A stretch of DNA of 64,000 bases from Hymenochaete sp. R1 (Eukaryota > Basidiomycota > Agaricomycetes > Hymenochaetales > Hymenochaetaceae). The position numbers were made by a program, and so were the translations under genes. The number at the start of each line of letters is the position of its first letter. The first letter of the stretch is position 1. Of this stretch, positions 26,101-37,600 are shown one piece after another. The stretch covers positions 93,128-157,127 of the forward strand of contig JAFREE010000046.1 of NCBI GenBank assembly GCA_019400425.1, in the 5' to 3' direction. The notes beneath the pieces were generated by a model. That model saw only the letters and a program-made list of their open reading frames with translations. It had not been told where the DNA came from and searched no databases.

Positions 26101-26122
26101 GTACATCAAACTCATTTCGAAG
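23121..26122. other. 3 kb gene-poor region
   Basis: This is the longest stretch without a recognised gene. It starts with the likely promoter of the demethylase. An A/T-rich patch lies at about 23280-23350. Several open frames of 60-110 codons occur on both strands (for example 23352-23660 +, 24769-25080 -, 25223-25483 +), but none shows a known motif, a credible chain of exons or codon use like the neighbours. A 9-bp inverted pair (CAACAGCCT near 24523, AGGCTGTTG near 24607) is the only repeat I noticed. I saw no transposase or reverse-transcriptase motifs. The interval could hold a lineage-specific gene or decayed DNA. Confidence 0.4.
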
Positions 26123-27943
26123 TTAAAGTGCGCTGAACCTTCGACTCGCTCTCCTTGGCAAACCAAATGGCGATGAAGCGGAATTTGACTCATCATCTAT
26201 TGCGGGTGGATTACGAGCGCCGGCCCCCGTATTTGGTCTCGAAGAAGATCGGGAAGTAGAAGTACCGTGAAGAGTGACCAGAGCCTCTGATTGAGCGACG
26301 CGCCGGGAAGGGTTATGTGCGGGAGTGATATATGCTCGGGGACGAGGGCATCCTTCAGCATAGGCTGACACTACTTGAATAGGTATACAAGATAGTCTGG
26401 CCTCGGACGATGGCTGAAAGCCGACGGTCAAAGGCGGGAGTACATCCACAAAATACTGAGCTCGAAATGGTAAGGCACTGAAGCGACCAATGTCAGCTCA
26501 AAACTCACTTCTTGCGTAAACCCACCAAACTGGAAGGACGGTACGCAGCCCAGCGGGATGAGCAGCTCACCATGCAAGCAACGTTCGAAGCCATCCTTGG
26601 CGTCCGATGTCGCCGCCCAAATGGCATGAGCTAAGGGCTGGGCATCGCTTTCTTTAACAGCGTCCGGATCAAACCGTTCCACAGGAGCTATCGATACTCG
26701 AGCTGACAGTTTGCGACGGAGGATGACGAGAGGGGCAGATGGACTTGACAGTAAGTCGAGAGCTTGCTTGTCGGTTGACCTAATCGTGAGGTGAAGAGGG
26801 AGAATGGATCCCCGAGTATACGTTAGCTACGGCAGATTTGAATCAGTTTTGAATTGAAGATATGGCGACTGCACATTTCGTACCGGAGTGGCGAGAGCAA
26901 GCTACAATAAATGCGTAGTCAGAGTGGGGCCGAAGACGATAGAAAAGGAGCCAGTGCCTCACACGATAGATCACATTTACCTGCCGCTGCCGGAACAGCG
27001 TTCCCTTTATCTCCAGGTTTGGTAGAGTCTGCCACCCCGCCGGGTCTAAAGTTGGCCCGAGTAAAGGAGTATTGTTCTTGTATGCTCTGCGGCGAGCGCT
27101 TGACGGTACATCGGGACGAATTGTTGGGGTGTATCCAATGAGCGTTGACAATCTTCGATTATCATTTCCGTAAGGCGCCTGCTGCATGTTCCCGATTTAA
27201 TAAAACAGTGCTCACGAACTATCGGACCGGAAAAGTCCATGTCGCTTGACGCTCAGAGAGAGTCGGTATGTTATTGCGGAGTCCCACCCTGTGCTCTGCA
27301 CGTTTGGTGGCAGATGTTCGACCTTTCTTAGTTGTAGATCTCGAGCAACTTTATCGCTTATTGTCACCTCTGCGGGGAGTGAGATTGAGAAGGGCCAGTT
27401 GTACATCCCAACAAGTTTGCCCGTGTATCTCGTGTTGCTGATTTCAGAGGGCGCTCGGGGATGTCCGAATTCTTCATGCCAAATTGTCTCCGAAAGCTGA
27501 GCAAAGACCCGTTCTTCAAGACCAACACTGACTGTACCCTTGATCTGAAAAGTCGGTTTCCATTTCAGGACGAAAGAGCATGATAACAAGGCGACAGAAT
27601 CAGTACCCACGGAAATAACTACGCTTCTGATGCTCTCGGGTTTCTTCAAGTCGAGTGATACTTCTCCGGAGATCTTCTGACCCTCAAAAAAAATAGGAAG
27701 ACTCTTCGTAGTAGGTGCAGAGCTTCGGAGGCGCAAAATAGCCAATGGTTTCTTGGGGGAGCCTTCCAAATGGAATTCGTGAGTCTGCGGGTCGAAAGAA
27801 CCTGGAGACCGGTTCAATCTGATGGTGGATGGGCCAGGTTCGTTTTCGCCATATGTTGGCGGTTGTCCGTGCAACGAAACGGAGCTACCGGGCTCGTCCT
27901 CTGCTTGAGCGATGGCAGCCAAAGGCAATTCGCTGCGAAGCAT
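26123..27943 (-). CDS. Arrestin-like protein 2 (paralogue of the 9.2-10.9 kb gene)
   Basis: The first ATG in frame is at 27943 (MLRSELPLAAIAQAEDE). The frame shows ISGEVSLDLKKPESIRSVVIS, then after an intron IKGTVSVGLEERVFAQLSETIW. Next come YTGKLVGMYNWPFSISLP, AITYRLSLSVKR, LDPAGWQTLPNLEIKGTLF and, past an intron, the micro-exon LALATP and LTYTRGSILPLHLTIRS. The last exon begins YFVDVLPPLTVGF and ends in RRASRRFSAL with the stop at 26123. The C-terminal tail is rich in Arg, Ser and Pro. The order of motifs and at least three intron positions match arrestin-like gene 1 (AVMVS|VDGYY against VVIS|IKGTV, and both sides of the LALA micro-exon). The two are therefore paralogues rather than chance folds. 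The family acts as cargo adaptors in fungi, and the specific partner is unknown. Confidence 0.8.
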
Positions 27944-27948
27944 TTCGT

Positions 27949-28330
27949 TCAAGGGACGTGGTAGCTATTTGTTGAGGGAGAGCTTGAGCGGAATGGTAAG
28001 GCCAACACAATCGTGAGCGTCTTATAAGTAAGGCGACTCTCCCCGAGAACCGACTGTGCATTGCATGCGTTACGAGTATGCCCAATTATATATTCATGGA
28101 AACCGAATTCCTATGAACTTCAGTAAGACAATTAGTTGAAACGTCGCCTATTTTATGTAGTTGAACAATAAGCGTCAGCTACTCACCGAAGATGTTGCTA
28201 GGCCAGAGCCATCGCCACAATCCAGGCACACACCCACAAAAATGAGCAAGAAGAGAAGTAAATACGTTACTAGTAGATGAGTCAGACGTGCCGCTCTACT
28301 TTGTTGGCTACACCATTCTTGATCGGACAT
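27949..28330 (-). CDS. Possible small single-pass membrane protein (doubtful)
   Basis: An ATG at 28330 begins MSDQEWCSQQSRAARLTHL and runs into a clear hydrophobic helix (LLVTYLLLFLLIFVGVCL) followed by DCGDGSGLATSS. There a good donor (GTGAGT, near 28174) occurs. Joining it to a 3' site about 70 nt downstream (TTCATAG) keeps an open frame to a TGA at 27949-27951, only a few bases upstream of the arrestin-2 ATG. I do not recognise the protein. It could equally be the 3' end of a longer gene, or a chance frame in the arrestin promoter. Confidence 0.25.
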
Positions 28331-28387
28331 CGTAAACTCGTTGAAAGTGTTGTCTGCTCGGTCTGTGAGATTCCGCAGCCATTCCAC

Positions 28388-28961
28388 ATCATGGCATTTT
28401 CAAACAAAATCAGCAAACGATAAGCCTATCGCACTTTATCGAATCACCTTTCTCAACGAATACTATGGTTGAGAAAGCATCATAATAAGAGCCTGATGGA
28501 ACCGTTTGGGGGTTCAGCGGGCGTGCAGCTTACACGTGGAAGCTTTGGGTTTCTTGTCCTCAATATAAAGGGTGATATGTCTGCCACGCCTCCCGAGGGA
28601 ATACACATATGGAGATGCAGTTGCACGAAAGACAGTCACAATAAGCCCGTAGAAAGCCCAGTCTATCTGAAATGTTGGCGGCTCACAACTGTCCTGTCTG
28701 CCAGCAACTCTTTTCAAACACTTCTAACACAGGTACCTGAAATCCTCTCCATCGTCCTTTGATGATATCATCTTGCAAGCATAGAATCCCGGCATTCAAC
28801 GATTCACGATCTTTAAGAACGATGTAGTGTATGAGGAGAGGTAAGAAGTGACCGAAAAGTCGTCACTTCAATGTTCCAAAATCTAGCAGCCAATTTTATT
28901 TCCCACGAATACGAATATTGTCTATTGTCTTTTTGACGCAGTAACTCTCCTTTGAGCAGCC
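28388..28961. other. Intergenic region upstream of TRAPPC2L
   Basis: This 0.57 kb includes the promoter of TRAPPC2L. A minus-strand open stretch (28514-28717) lacks a good start or motif. No gene is called here. Confidence 0.4.
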
Positions 28962-29623
28962 ATGGCGCCTCAACTACAGCTTCACGCAGTAGCCTTCATC
29001 TCACCACAGAACCACCCAATTCTTGTTCGCTCATTCTCCAAAAATCAAGACGATATCAAATTTCACTACATTGCTCACACGAGCCTGGACGTTATAGAAG
29101 AACGAAGTGAGCGTTTCTCGCACTCTGCTTGTTCGTGGCGGACAGCCGATCGAGGTCCATGCATTCAAACCCATATCCGTCGTAATTTTCAATCGACGCT
29201 CAGCGGGAGCTAGTAATAAGTCTACCGAGTGTTATCTTGGGCTTTTGTATGCTTTGGAAGATGTTGCCGTCTATGGGTACATTACACCCTTGAAGGTGAA
29301 GATCGTCCTTGCCCTCGGACTCACGGACTCTGTCGTTCGGGATGCGGACATCACCATGGTGCGCAGTTTCCCCCCTCTTCTTTCACATTTCAAAGTATCG
29401 CGTTGATGAAGCATCGGAAAAGATATTCCGAGCCATGCATATGGCGTATTTCCAGGCCCTTGCGAATCCATTCCTGCGCCTTGACGCTCCTTTTGATGCA
29501 GTCATTGACCATACGGCGCTCCTTGTGCAGGGTGGGAAACGCTGGAAAGGGCTTCGCAGGCGTGTCGATGATGTCGGACGAGCAGTAGGAGCAACAATAC
29601 CGTTGAGTGCTGACGAAGACTAA
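28962..29623 (+). CDS. TCA17: TRAPP complex subunit 2-like (Tca17/TRAPPC2L, sedlin fold)
   Basis: This is a small longin/sedlin-fold protein that helps assemble TRAPP II, the GEF for Golgi Rab proteins. The ATG at 28962, in the context CAGCCATGG, gives MAPQLQLHAVAFISPQNHP. Then come HYIAHTSLDVIEER, an intron (GTGAGC...GGGAG) and SNKSTECYLGLLYALEDVAVYGYIT. VKIVLALGLTDSVVRDADI follows, then another intron and FRAMHMAYFQALANPFL, ending with GAATIPLSADED-like text at 29623. The overall length (about 160-170 residues) fits the family. The closely related TRAPPC2 is the alternative, but the VYGYITPLKVKIVLAL segment favours TRAPPC2L. Confidence 0.88.
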
Positions 29624-30069
29624 TTCAATTCCGGTATATCGTAATTTGAGGATGTCTCTGTGAGTGCACTTCTATTTGAGTCGGTCGGTTCCTTCGTCAG
29701 CGTCCAATCGAGCCTTGTGCATACTCACGATTGTGCGCTTGATTCAGTTTCCCCTTGATCTGTATTGGGAACCAAAATCAAATGTGGCCTTTCTATTGAC
29801 TCAGTACGCTCAAGAACACAGGTGCTGGGACAGATACGGGGCGTACATAATTGAAAGGATCTTCCAGAAGTATAGACTTGTCTAATCCAAGGTTGCTCGC
29901 TACTCTTAATTCGGCGAGTAAACGAGCTTTATTTTCAATTTGTTCAATATGATATAGGACAAAACAGTATAGGCGCATGTGATGCGTTCTCTACTCGACG
30001 CAATACAGATCTTAAGCTTTAATTTTAGTACACTCCATCTATCACCGAGAACACCGGCTCTGCTTTGTC
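29624..30069. other. Convergent intergenic region
   Basis: This 446 bp holds the 3' flanks of TRAPPC2L (+) and deoxyhypusine synthase (-). It is A/T-rich toward the centre. No coding signal was seen. Confidence 0.5.
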
Positions 30070-31439
30070 CTAGCTCTTGTCCTTAGCAAATGTGGCGGCG
30101 ACAAGCAAGGGGAAAACGAGAGTCGCGTCCGCGAAAACCTATAGACAGATATCATAAGCGAGTGGGCCGTATTGTAGAGTTCCACACTTCACCTTGACCG
30201 ATTCTGATCCCGCGCGGATCTTGCCCCAGGATATGGCTTCGTCTGGACGAGCGCCAGAGTCGGATCCGTCAAATTCTTGTCCAGTATTCTGATGTATGCT
30301 GAGCCTGTAGACAGGAAGCTGGTACAGAATGCGATCACTTACGATGTAGACCGAGAAGTCGGCTCCATTTCGCTGCAAGTTATCCTTGAGCATGTTTCAA
30401 AATACATGTAAGTACATGTTGTCGTACGATTAACATGGCGTTAGCTATTTGATGTTTGCAAACTCCGCCGCCGAGGATGATCATTCCCGCTTTCTTAGCT
30501 GTCCGTGAAAGTTCATTAAGATTTCGAATGTCCTTGACGATGTCAACGATGAGCCCGGGATTCCGAAAAGAGTGAAAATAAATCATGTCGCCAAGCGAGC
30601 CATCCGTGAGTGCAGGACAAAACACTGGAATGTTATTCTAAGAAACTCGTAATCGACCTCTGTAACGGGAAGACGGCGAAAATAAAGAGCAAACCTTGTA
30701 TGCCCAATAGTAAACTGACTCTTCATTGTCGATTTCTCTCCCGAGCCGATGGATAAACGAGCTCGGAGTCCACACCTCGCCACTGACTTTTTGCTCTTCT
30801 AGCATTTGGTCTAGTATAGGCATCAGCCAGTCCTCGAACTTGCAGTAGTTGTCATTGGGTACGACGAGATTTCCAATCCGATTCATTCCCTTCTGCCGAA
30901 GGTCTGCGCCGTCTAGGTTCCAGTCTGCGAGATAGGTCTTCCCGAGACACTTGATGAAATCCTCTTCAATACCTCCAGCTGTTGTGACAATCGCCGACAC
31001 ATGCTTGTGCTTAGCCAGATACAAGATGACTTCTCGTAAACCCGAAGAAATGAGGTTTGAAGTATATCCAAGAAAGACTCGACACCGGGTCTCAGCACGC
31101 ACTTCCGCGGAGCGATACTCGTCTGATACGTCTTCAGTGAGAGGCTCGTCCGAAAGCCTCCATGAACGCTGTGAGGAGGATAGGTGTTTTTTCAACGTCG
31201 AGTTCGGTTTCTCAGAGCGATGCTAAAGACTTGCTGACCATCTTGTTGACAATTCGGATTGCACGTCCTAAGCTTGTGGCCTGAAATCCAATCCGCTCAT
31301 AGCTGTCTAGTAAATCACCCAAGCCGACCTCCGAGTCAAAATTTGGGCCTTCCACGGAGACTGCACCCTCTGGAACGGGTTGAGACGGTAGCAAGACTGC
31401 ATTTGAAGCCCCAGAAGGTACTGAGCTATTGTTATCCAT
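30070..31439 (-). CDS. DYS1: Deoxyhypusine synthase
   Basis: This cytosolic enzyme uses NAD and spermidine to modify one lysine of eIF5A, the first step of hypusine formation. The ATG at 31439 gives [17 protein letters not shown]. Family blocks follow in order: [92 protein letters not shown] and [16 protein letters not shown]. After an intron (GTACGA...TTGCAG) come [10 protein letters not shown] and [20 protein letters not shown]. The catalytic lysine is the Lys of CKHQ (30465-30467). Most orthologues have KHH, so His to Gln here is a small departure beside the active site. The last exon encodes [22 protein letters not shown] with TAG at 30070. It is divergent from SEC7, with 213 bp between starts. 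Confidence 0.95.
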
Positions 31440-31652
31440 CGTGTATGCGGTACGTTGCAACTGGAAAAGATGTCTCTGAAATTTTGTAGCTCGAAGAAAA
31501 GATAGAAATAATAATCGTGGGAACGCGGGGACAAAGCACGGGCGTCGTGGGCAATTGGACGCGCCCAGAGTTCCTCCAGCTCAGTTACGCAGTACCGACT
31601 CCGCCATCCTTCGCCTCGTCTTTTCCGTCCTTCTCTTCGTCTGACGGCAGCC
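31440..31652. promoter_or_regulatory. Bidirectional promoter, deoxyhypusine synthase / Sec7
   Basis: Only 213 bp separates the two divergent start codons, so both promoters and 5' UTRs overlap. The part next to SEC7 is pyrimidine-rich (CCTTCGCCTCGTCTTTTCCG...), a common feature upstream of fungal start sites. Confidence 0.55.
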
Positions 31653-34600
31653 ATGCAGAGTCAAGGCATCGAGGACAATGGCTATGACTCTTCTGGTGTA
31701 GATAGACCTGAAAAGGCGGAGAATGTCGAGCCACCACAGAGTATCGAACATAGCGTGGATGAGCGGGAACATGACAATGGACATCTTACGCCGAATGTCG
31801 AAGAAAGACCAACGGAAGCAGAATCAACCCACGAAGAAGGATATGCTACACCAACGCCGGACACTGTCGAGCATGTTCGTCCTGAAAGTGTCAACTCGTT
31901 GGATTCAACAGAGAAGAATGGACCGGCCGAACTGGAGCATGTTGGTCCTAATGAATCGAGTAATGCGCCTCCCACATCGCCGCTCGAAAACCATGTAGTC
32001 GAGGATGCTCACGTTCAAGAGGTCGAGGTACCATATTCTAATGGACAGCATCGGGACTCTTCAGCAGCGCCGACTCCCATTGAGAAATCACCACCACCTG
32101 TTCAATCTACGGAGTCCAGTCATTCTCCTAGGCCAAGCACTCCTCTGACTGCACGTCTTTTCGGCCGTAAGAGCACGTCGGACTCGGTCCACAGTCCTCC
32201 GCCCATTCCAGGACACGCGAGGAAGCTGACAATGTCCCAAGGAAACACTGTTTCAACCGTGCTAATTTCGACTGCATTGGAAACTATAGCTGCCTCCCGC
32301 GAAGCCAAACGTTCTGCGCCATTGAAAGAAGCTGTCGACAAGGCTCTCACCATGCTTAGGGCAGGCGAAGGAGGGGACAAGCCGCGCGAAATATTCGAAC
32401 CTCTGAGGCTTGCGTGCGAAACCCAGAACGAGAAACTCCAGATCGCTAGCTTGGACTGTATTTCCAAGTTGATTTCGCACTCCTTCTTTCTCGAACCGGA
32501 CGCTCGCGACAGGGTAATTCACCACATCTCATCCCCGCCTGCATCTCCTTCACTGTCAGCAAAGATGACAGGTTCCCAGGCCAACCTTGGACAACCCTCC
32601 CTTGTGGATATTGTTACCCATACAATAACCGCTTGCCATTCAGAGTCTGCGCCGGATACGGTATCACTACAGATCGTCAAAGCCTTATTGGCACTGGTGC
32701 TTTCCTCGTCCTTACTTGTTCACCAATCATCTCTACTTAAAGCAGTCCGGACAGTTTACAACATCTTTCTCTTAAGCCCGGATCCTGTCAACCAAACCGT
32801 TGCACAAGGTGGTCTAACACAAATGGTACACCATGTATTCTCAAGAGTGAATCTAAGCAACTTTTCGCGCGGGAACTCGGTTGACGAATCGTCACCACAT
32901 TCTTCAAGGCCGCAATCGAGTTTGAGGCACTCAAGTCGTCCTTCACAAACACCTTCAACGCCAGAAACGTACCCTCTGCCACCTCTCACCCCGCCGTCGA
33001 GTCAACATCCTCATGATGATGAAGCCGTAGAACCTGCTCATAAGGATGATGTAGAAGCAGCTGTTGCAGACCCGGCTGTCATTCGGGAAGCTGACATCCA
33101 ATCTCCTGCGCCTGAAAGGGCAACATTGTGCGTGTCTTCGACCTTTTATTCTTCTATTAGGCTGATTGTATCTTAGGCAAGCTTTTGAAGCCAGCAATCC
33201 GCATGAAGACCTTGCGGAGTCTGTTGGCCACTCACACACTATTTCTACGAATGATTTGTTCATTAAAGATGCGTTCCTGGTTTTCCGGTCATTGTGCAAA
33301 TTGACCATGAAGAATCTGAACACCGAGAGGTAAGCAAATATTTTAATATTATTTTTAGTATTAAGGTCAACTTCGTCTAATCTTTTCGAAGTGAACGTGA
33401 CATCAAATCCCATGCGATGCGGTCCAAGTTAATATCCCTGCACTTGGTACTGACGATACTTAACTCGCATCTGCACGTCTTCACCCATCCTGCTTCTATC
33501 ATCTATCACGCCTCATCAGTTGAGGCTACACCTTTCCTTGCAGCTACAAAACAATATCTGTGTTTGAGCTTAAGTAGGAATGCTTTAAGCCCAGTACCGC
33601 AGGTATTCGAGATTTGTGTTGAAGTCTTTTGGCGAGTGCTCTCGGGGATGAGGACGAAAATGAAGGTACACTACAACTTTTACCCTTTTGAACACTTAAT
33701 ATAAGATATTGACCTTTTTAATACAGAAAGAAATAGAAGTTTTCCTTCACGAGATCTTCATTCCTATTATCGAAATGAAGACGTCTACGTTGAAGCAGAA
33801 ATCGGTTGTTTTGGGTATGCTCCAACGCCTTTGCCAAGATCCACAGGCTCTCGTAGAAATTTATCTTAATTACGACTGCGATCGCGAGGCTGTAGACAAT
33901 ATTTACGAGCAGTGAGTCTGACGTCGAGCTCCTCAGATTTCAGTATTGATTTTCTCTTGCATTCTAGCCTCATGAACACGCTGTCAAAGATATCTGCATC
34001 GCATCCAACAGCGGCCCCTTCGAAAGCAAACGATCCGTCGAGCCCCGCCCTCAAACCTTCAACAAAACATCAACCACACAATATCCCTCCCGCCTTAAGC
34101 ACGTCCGCTTTAGCTGTCCCAGGAAATGCGGATAATCAGAATCTTGGTCTTTCCGAACAACAACTCAAGCGTCAAGGCTTGGAATCCATGGTTGCCGTTC
34201 TTAGATCTCTCGTCACTTGGGGCACTGCCGCAGGGAAGAATGAAGGCGTAGCTAGTGGTAATAATGATGTGCCACCGGAGACTGGGGTAACCACTTCATC
34301 GACGAGGGGTTCAAACGCAGATGGCATGGTTTCCGACGCTTCTCTCGATAAGTTGTCAGCGCCATCGACGAACGGCGCCGATTTATCGAGAACTCCAACA
34401 CCCGATAGCATTGCAGCTGATGATCCAAGTCGATTTGAAAATGCGAAACAGCGGAAGATGGTGCTTCAAGAGGGAGTTAAACGATTCAATTACAAGCCAA
34501 AAAAAGGAATTGAATTCTTGCTGGAAAATGGATTTATATCCAGTCGACAACCTTTGGATATAGCTAAGTTTCTATTGACATGTGATGGTCTCAGCAAGGC

Positions 34601-37600
34601 GATGATCGGTGAATACCTTGGGGAAGGGTACGTGTTATTTTGATCTGCAAGAAAATTACATTAAGTTCATTTCGTGCAGCGACGAAGAAAATATTACCAT
34701 TATGCATGCTTTCGTGGATCAACTGGAATTCACCAACTTACCGTTTGTAGATGCACTTCGTCTCTTCCTACAGTCATTCCGGTTGCCCGGCGAAGCGCAG
34801 AAGATAGATCGTTATATGTTGAAGTTTGCCGAAAGATATATCGCTGGAAATACACAAACGCCCTTTGCAAACGCTGGTAGGTCATAGATAAAAAATGTCA
34901 AAGTACCACCCAGTTGACCTATCTGTAGATACCGCTTACGTCTTATCGTATTCTACGATCTTGCTCAACACCGACGCCTATAATCCCCAGGTCAAAAAAC
35001 GTATGACGAAGGCTGAATTCATTAAGAACAACAGAGGTATCAATGACGGACAGGATCTGCCTGAAGATTTATTATCGTCTATTTTTGATGATATCGTTAC
35101 AAATGAGATCCGTATGAAAGATGAAGTTGATGCGGCTCTGACTCTACCTAATCAAGGGCCAGGCATTGCCAACGCTCTAGCAAATGTCGGACGTGATCTC
35201 CAAAAGGAAGCGTACGTGATGCAATCGCTGGGCATGGCAAATAAGACAGAAGTGGGTAAATACTTGTTGCAAAAGGATAATACCAATGACTATCGCTTTT
35301 TAGGCTCTTTTCAAAACTTTGATGCGATCACAAAGGCGGGGCTCTTCATCGAGCGAGCAATTTTTCAGCGCCTCTCACTTCGTACATGTTCGACCTATGT
35401 TTGAGGTTGCCTGGATCCCATTCTTAGCAGGCGTCTCAGGTCCCTTGACCGATACCGATGACTTGGAAGTTGTTGAACTCTGTTTAGAGGGCTTCAAGTG
35501 CGCCATTAGGATAGGATGCTTCTTCGACCTCGAGCTTCAGCGCAATGCCTTCGTGACAACTCTCGCAAAGTTTACATTCTTGAATAATTTAGGAGAGATG
35601 AAGGCGAAGAATATGGAGGCAATCAAGTCTCTGTTAGACATCGCTGTTTCGGACGGGAATCACCTGAAAGGATCCTGGCAGGAAGTGTTGACTTGCGTGA
35701 GTCAACTGGAGAGAATGCAACTCATCAGCAGCGGTATCGACATCCCTGACACAGGGCGGAATAAAGGGTAAGTCGATGGTATTTCTCGCCCTTCTCTATT
35801 CATGCGTTTAACACTCTCTTAGTCGACCAAAGAAAGGACCGGCTGCGGAACTGGCGAATGAGAGTCGCTCGACTCATATCACAGTCGCCACAGACATGGT
35901 TTTTTCATTAAGCCATTACTTGTCTGGGGTATGGAGTTTCTTGTGCTCGTCTGGATAGCATGCTGACTTCGAGCAGACCGCCATTGTAGAATTTGTTCGT
36001 GCTCTAAGTGTAGTGTCATGGGAAGAGATCCAATCTTCTGGGTCGTCGGAGCATCCACGACTCTTTAGCCTGCAGAAGCTGGTTGAGATCTCGTATTACA
36101 ACATGAACCGAATTCGTCTCGAGTGGTCAAGTCTCTGGGACATCATCGGAGAACATTTCAATCAGGTACGAACTGATTACTAGCACGCACGGCAAAAAAT
36201 CACTAAATTCAGAGGTTCATTGATCATAGGTGTGCTGCCATCCCAACCCTCATGTTGGGTTCTTCGCTTTGGATGCTCTACGACAGCTTGCGGTGCGCTT
36301 CCTCGAGAAAGAGGAACTGCCGCATTTCAAGTTTCAGAAGGACTTCCTCAAGCCTTTCGAGTACACTATGATCCATAACAATAACCCAGATATAAGGGAT
36401 ATGGTACGTGCAATTAAAGATTATTTTATATTTACTTTGGGTATTTAGAACATTGTATCCAGGTTCTTCAATGTTTGCAGCAAATGATTCAAGCAAAAGT
36501 ACAGAACTTTGTCTCAGGATGGCGAACATTGTTTGGAGTCTTCTCAGCAGCGTCGAAGGTCTTGACAGGTTAGTGGTAGTATTGACTGCGAGATTCTCTC
36601 TTACCTTCATCTTTGTAGAGCGAGTGGTGAACTCGGCCTTCGAAATCGTGACGCGGTTAAATCAGGATCATTTTAAAGCTGTCATAAAAAATGGCGCATT
36701 CGCTGACCTTACCGTATGCATCACGGACTTCTGCAAAGTTAGCAAGTTTCAAAAAATCAGTCTGCTAGCCATTGCCATGCTGCGAGGTGTAATACCTAGG
36801 ATGCTAGAGACTCCGGAGTGTGGGTTGAGCGGTTCTATAGCATCGACACCGAATGACAGTGCGGGTCCACCATCGGATGATTCAATGATCAAGTACTGGT
36901 TCCCCGTCTTGTTCAGTTTCTATGATATCATCATGAATGGCGAAGACCTCGAAGTTCGACGATTGTGAGTCCCAGATTGTACATTGCGGTCACATATACA
37001 GCATCTGATCTCTCTTTAGAGCGCTGGATTCACTATTCACGACTCTAAAGACATATGGATCGACTTTTAGTGTTGAATTCTGGGACACGGTCTGTCAAGA
37101 ACTGTTGTTCCCCATCTTTGCTGTCCTCAAGAGCTCGTCTGACTTGTCACGCTGGAGCACGCAAGAGGATATGAGCGTGTGGTTATCAACGACTATGATA
37201 CAAGCGTTACGAGACTTAATTGGCTTGTATACATTCTATTTCGAAACATTGGAACGATTTTTGGACGGGCTCTTGGATCTTTTATGCGTGTGCATTTGTC
37301 AGGGTGCGGTTGTTTTCTCCGACTACTATGATATTGGATTGAGAGTATTTCTTTGCAGAAAACGATACTTTGGCAAGAATTGGAACGGCATGTCTTCAGC
37401 AACTACTGGAAAACAATGTGAAGAAGCTCAGTGCGGCGCGCTGGGAACGTGTTGTTACGACCTTCGTCAAACTCTTTAAAACCACAACTCCGCACCAGCT
37501 ATTTGATGATAATCTACGAGGCGAAGTCGATGGAAGCACTCCCGATGTAACAGATCCTTCAGGTTGGCCAAGAAAATCTCCTCTTTGATGCACAAGAAAC

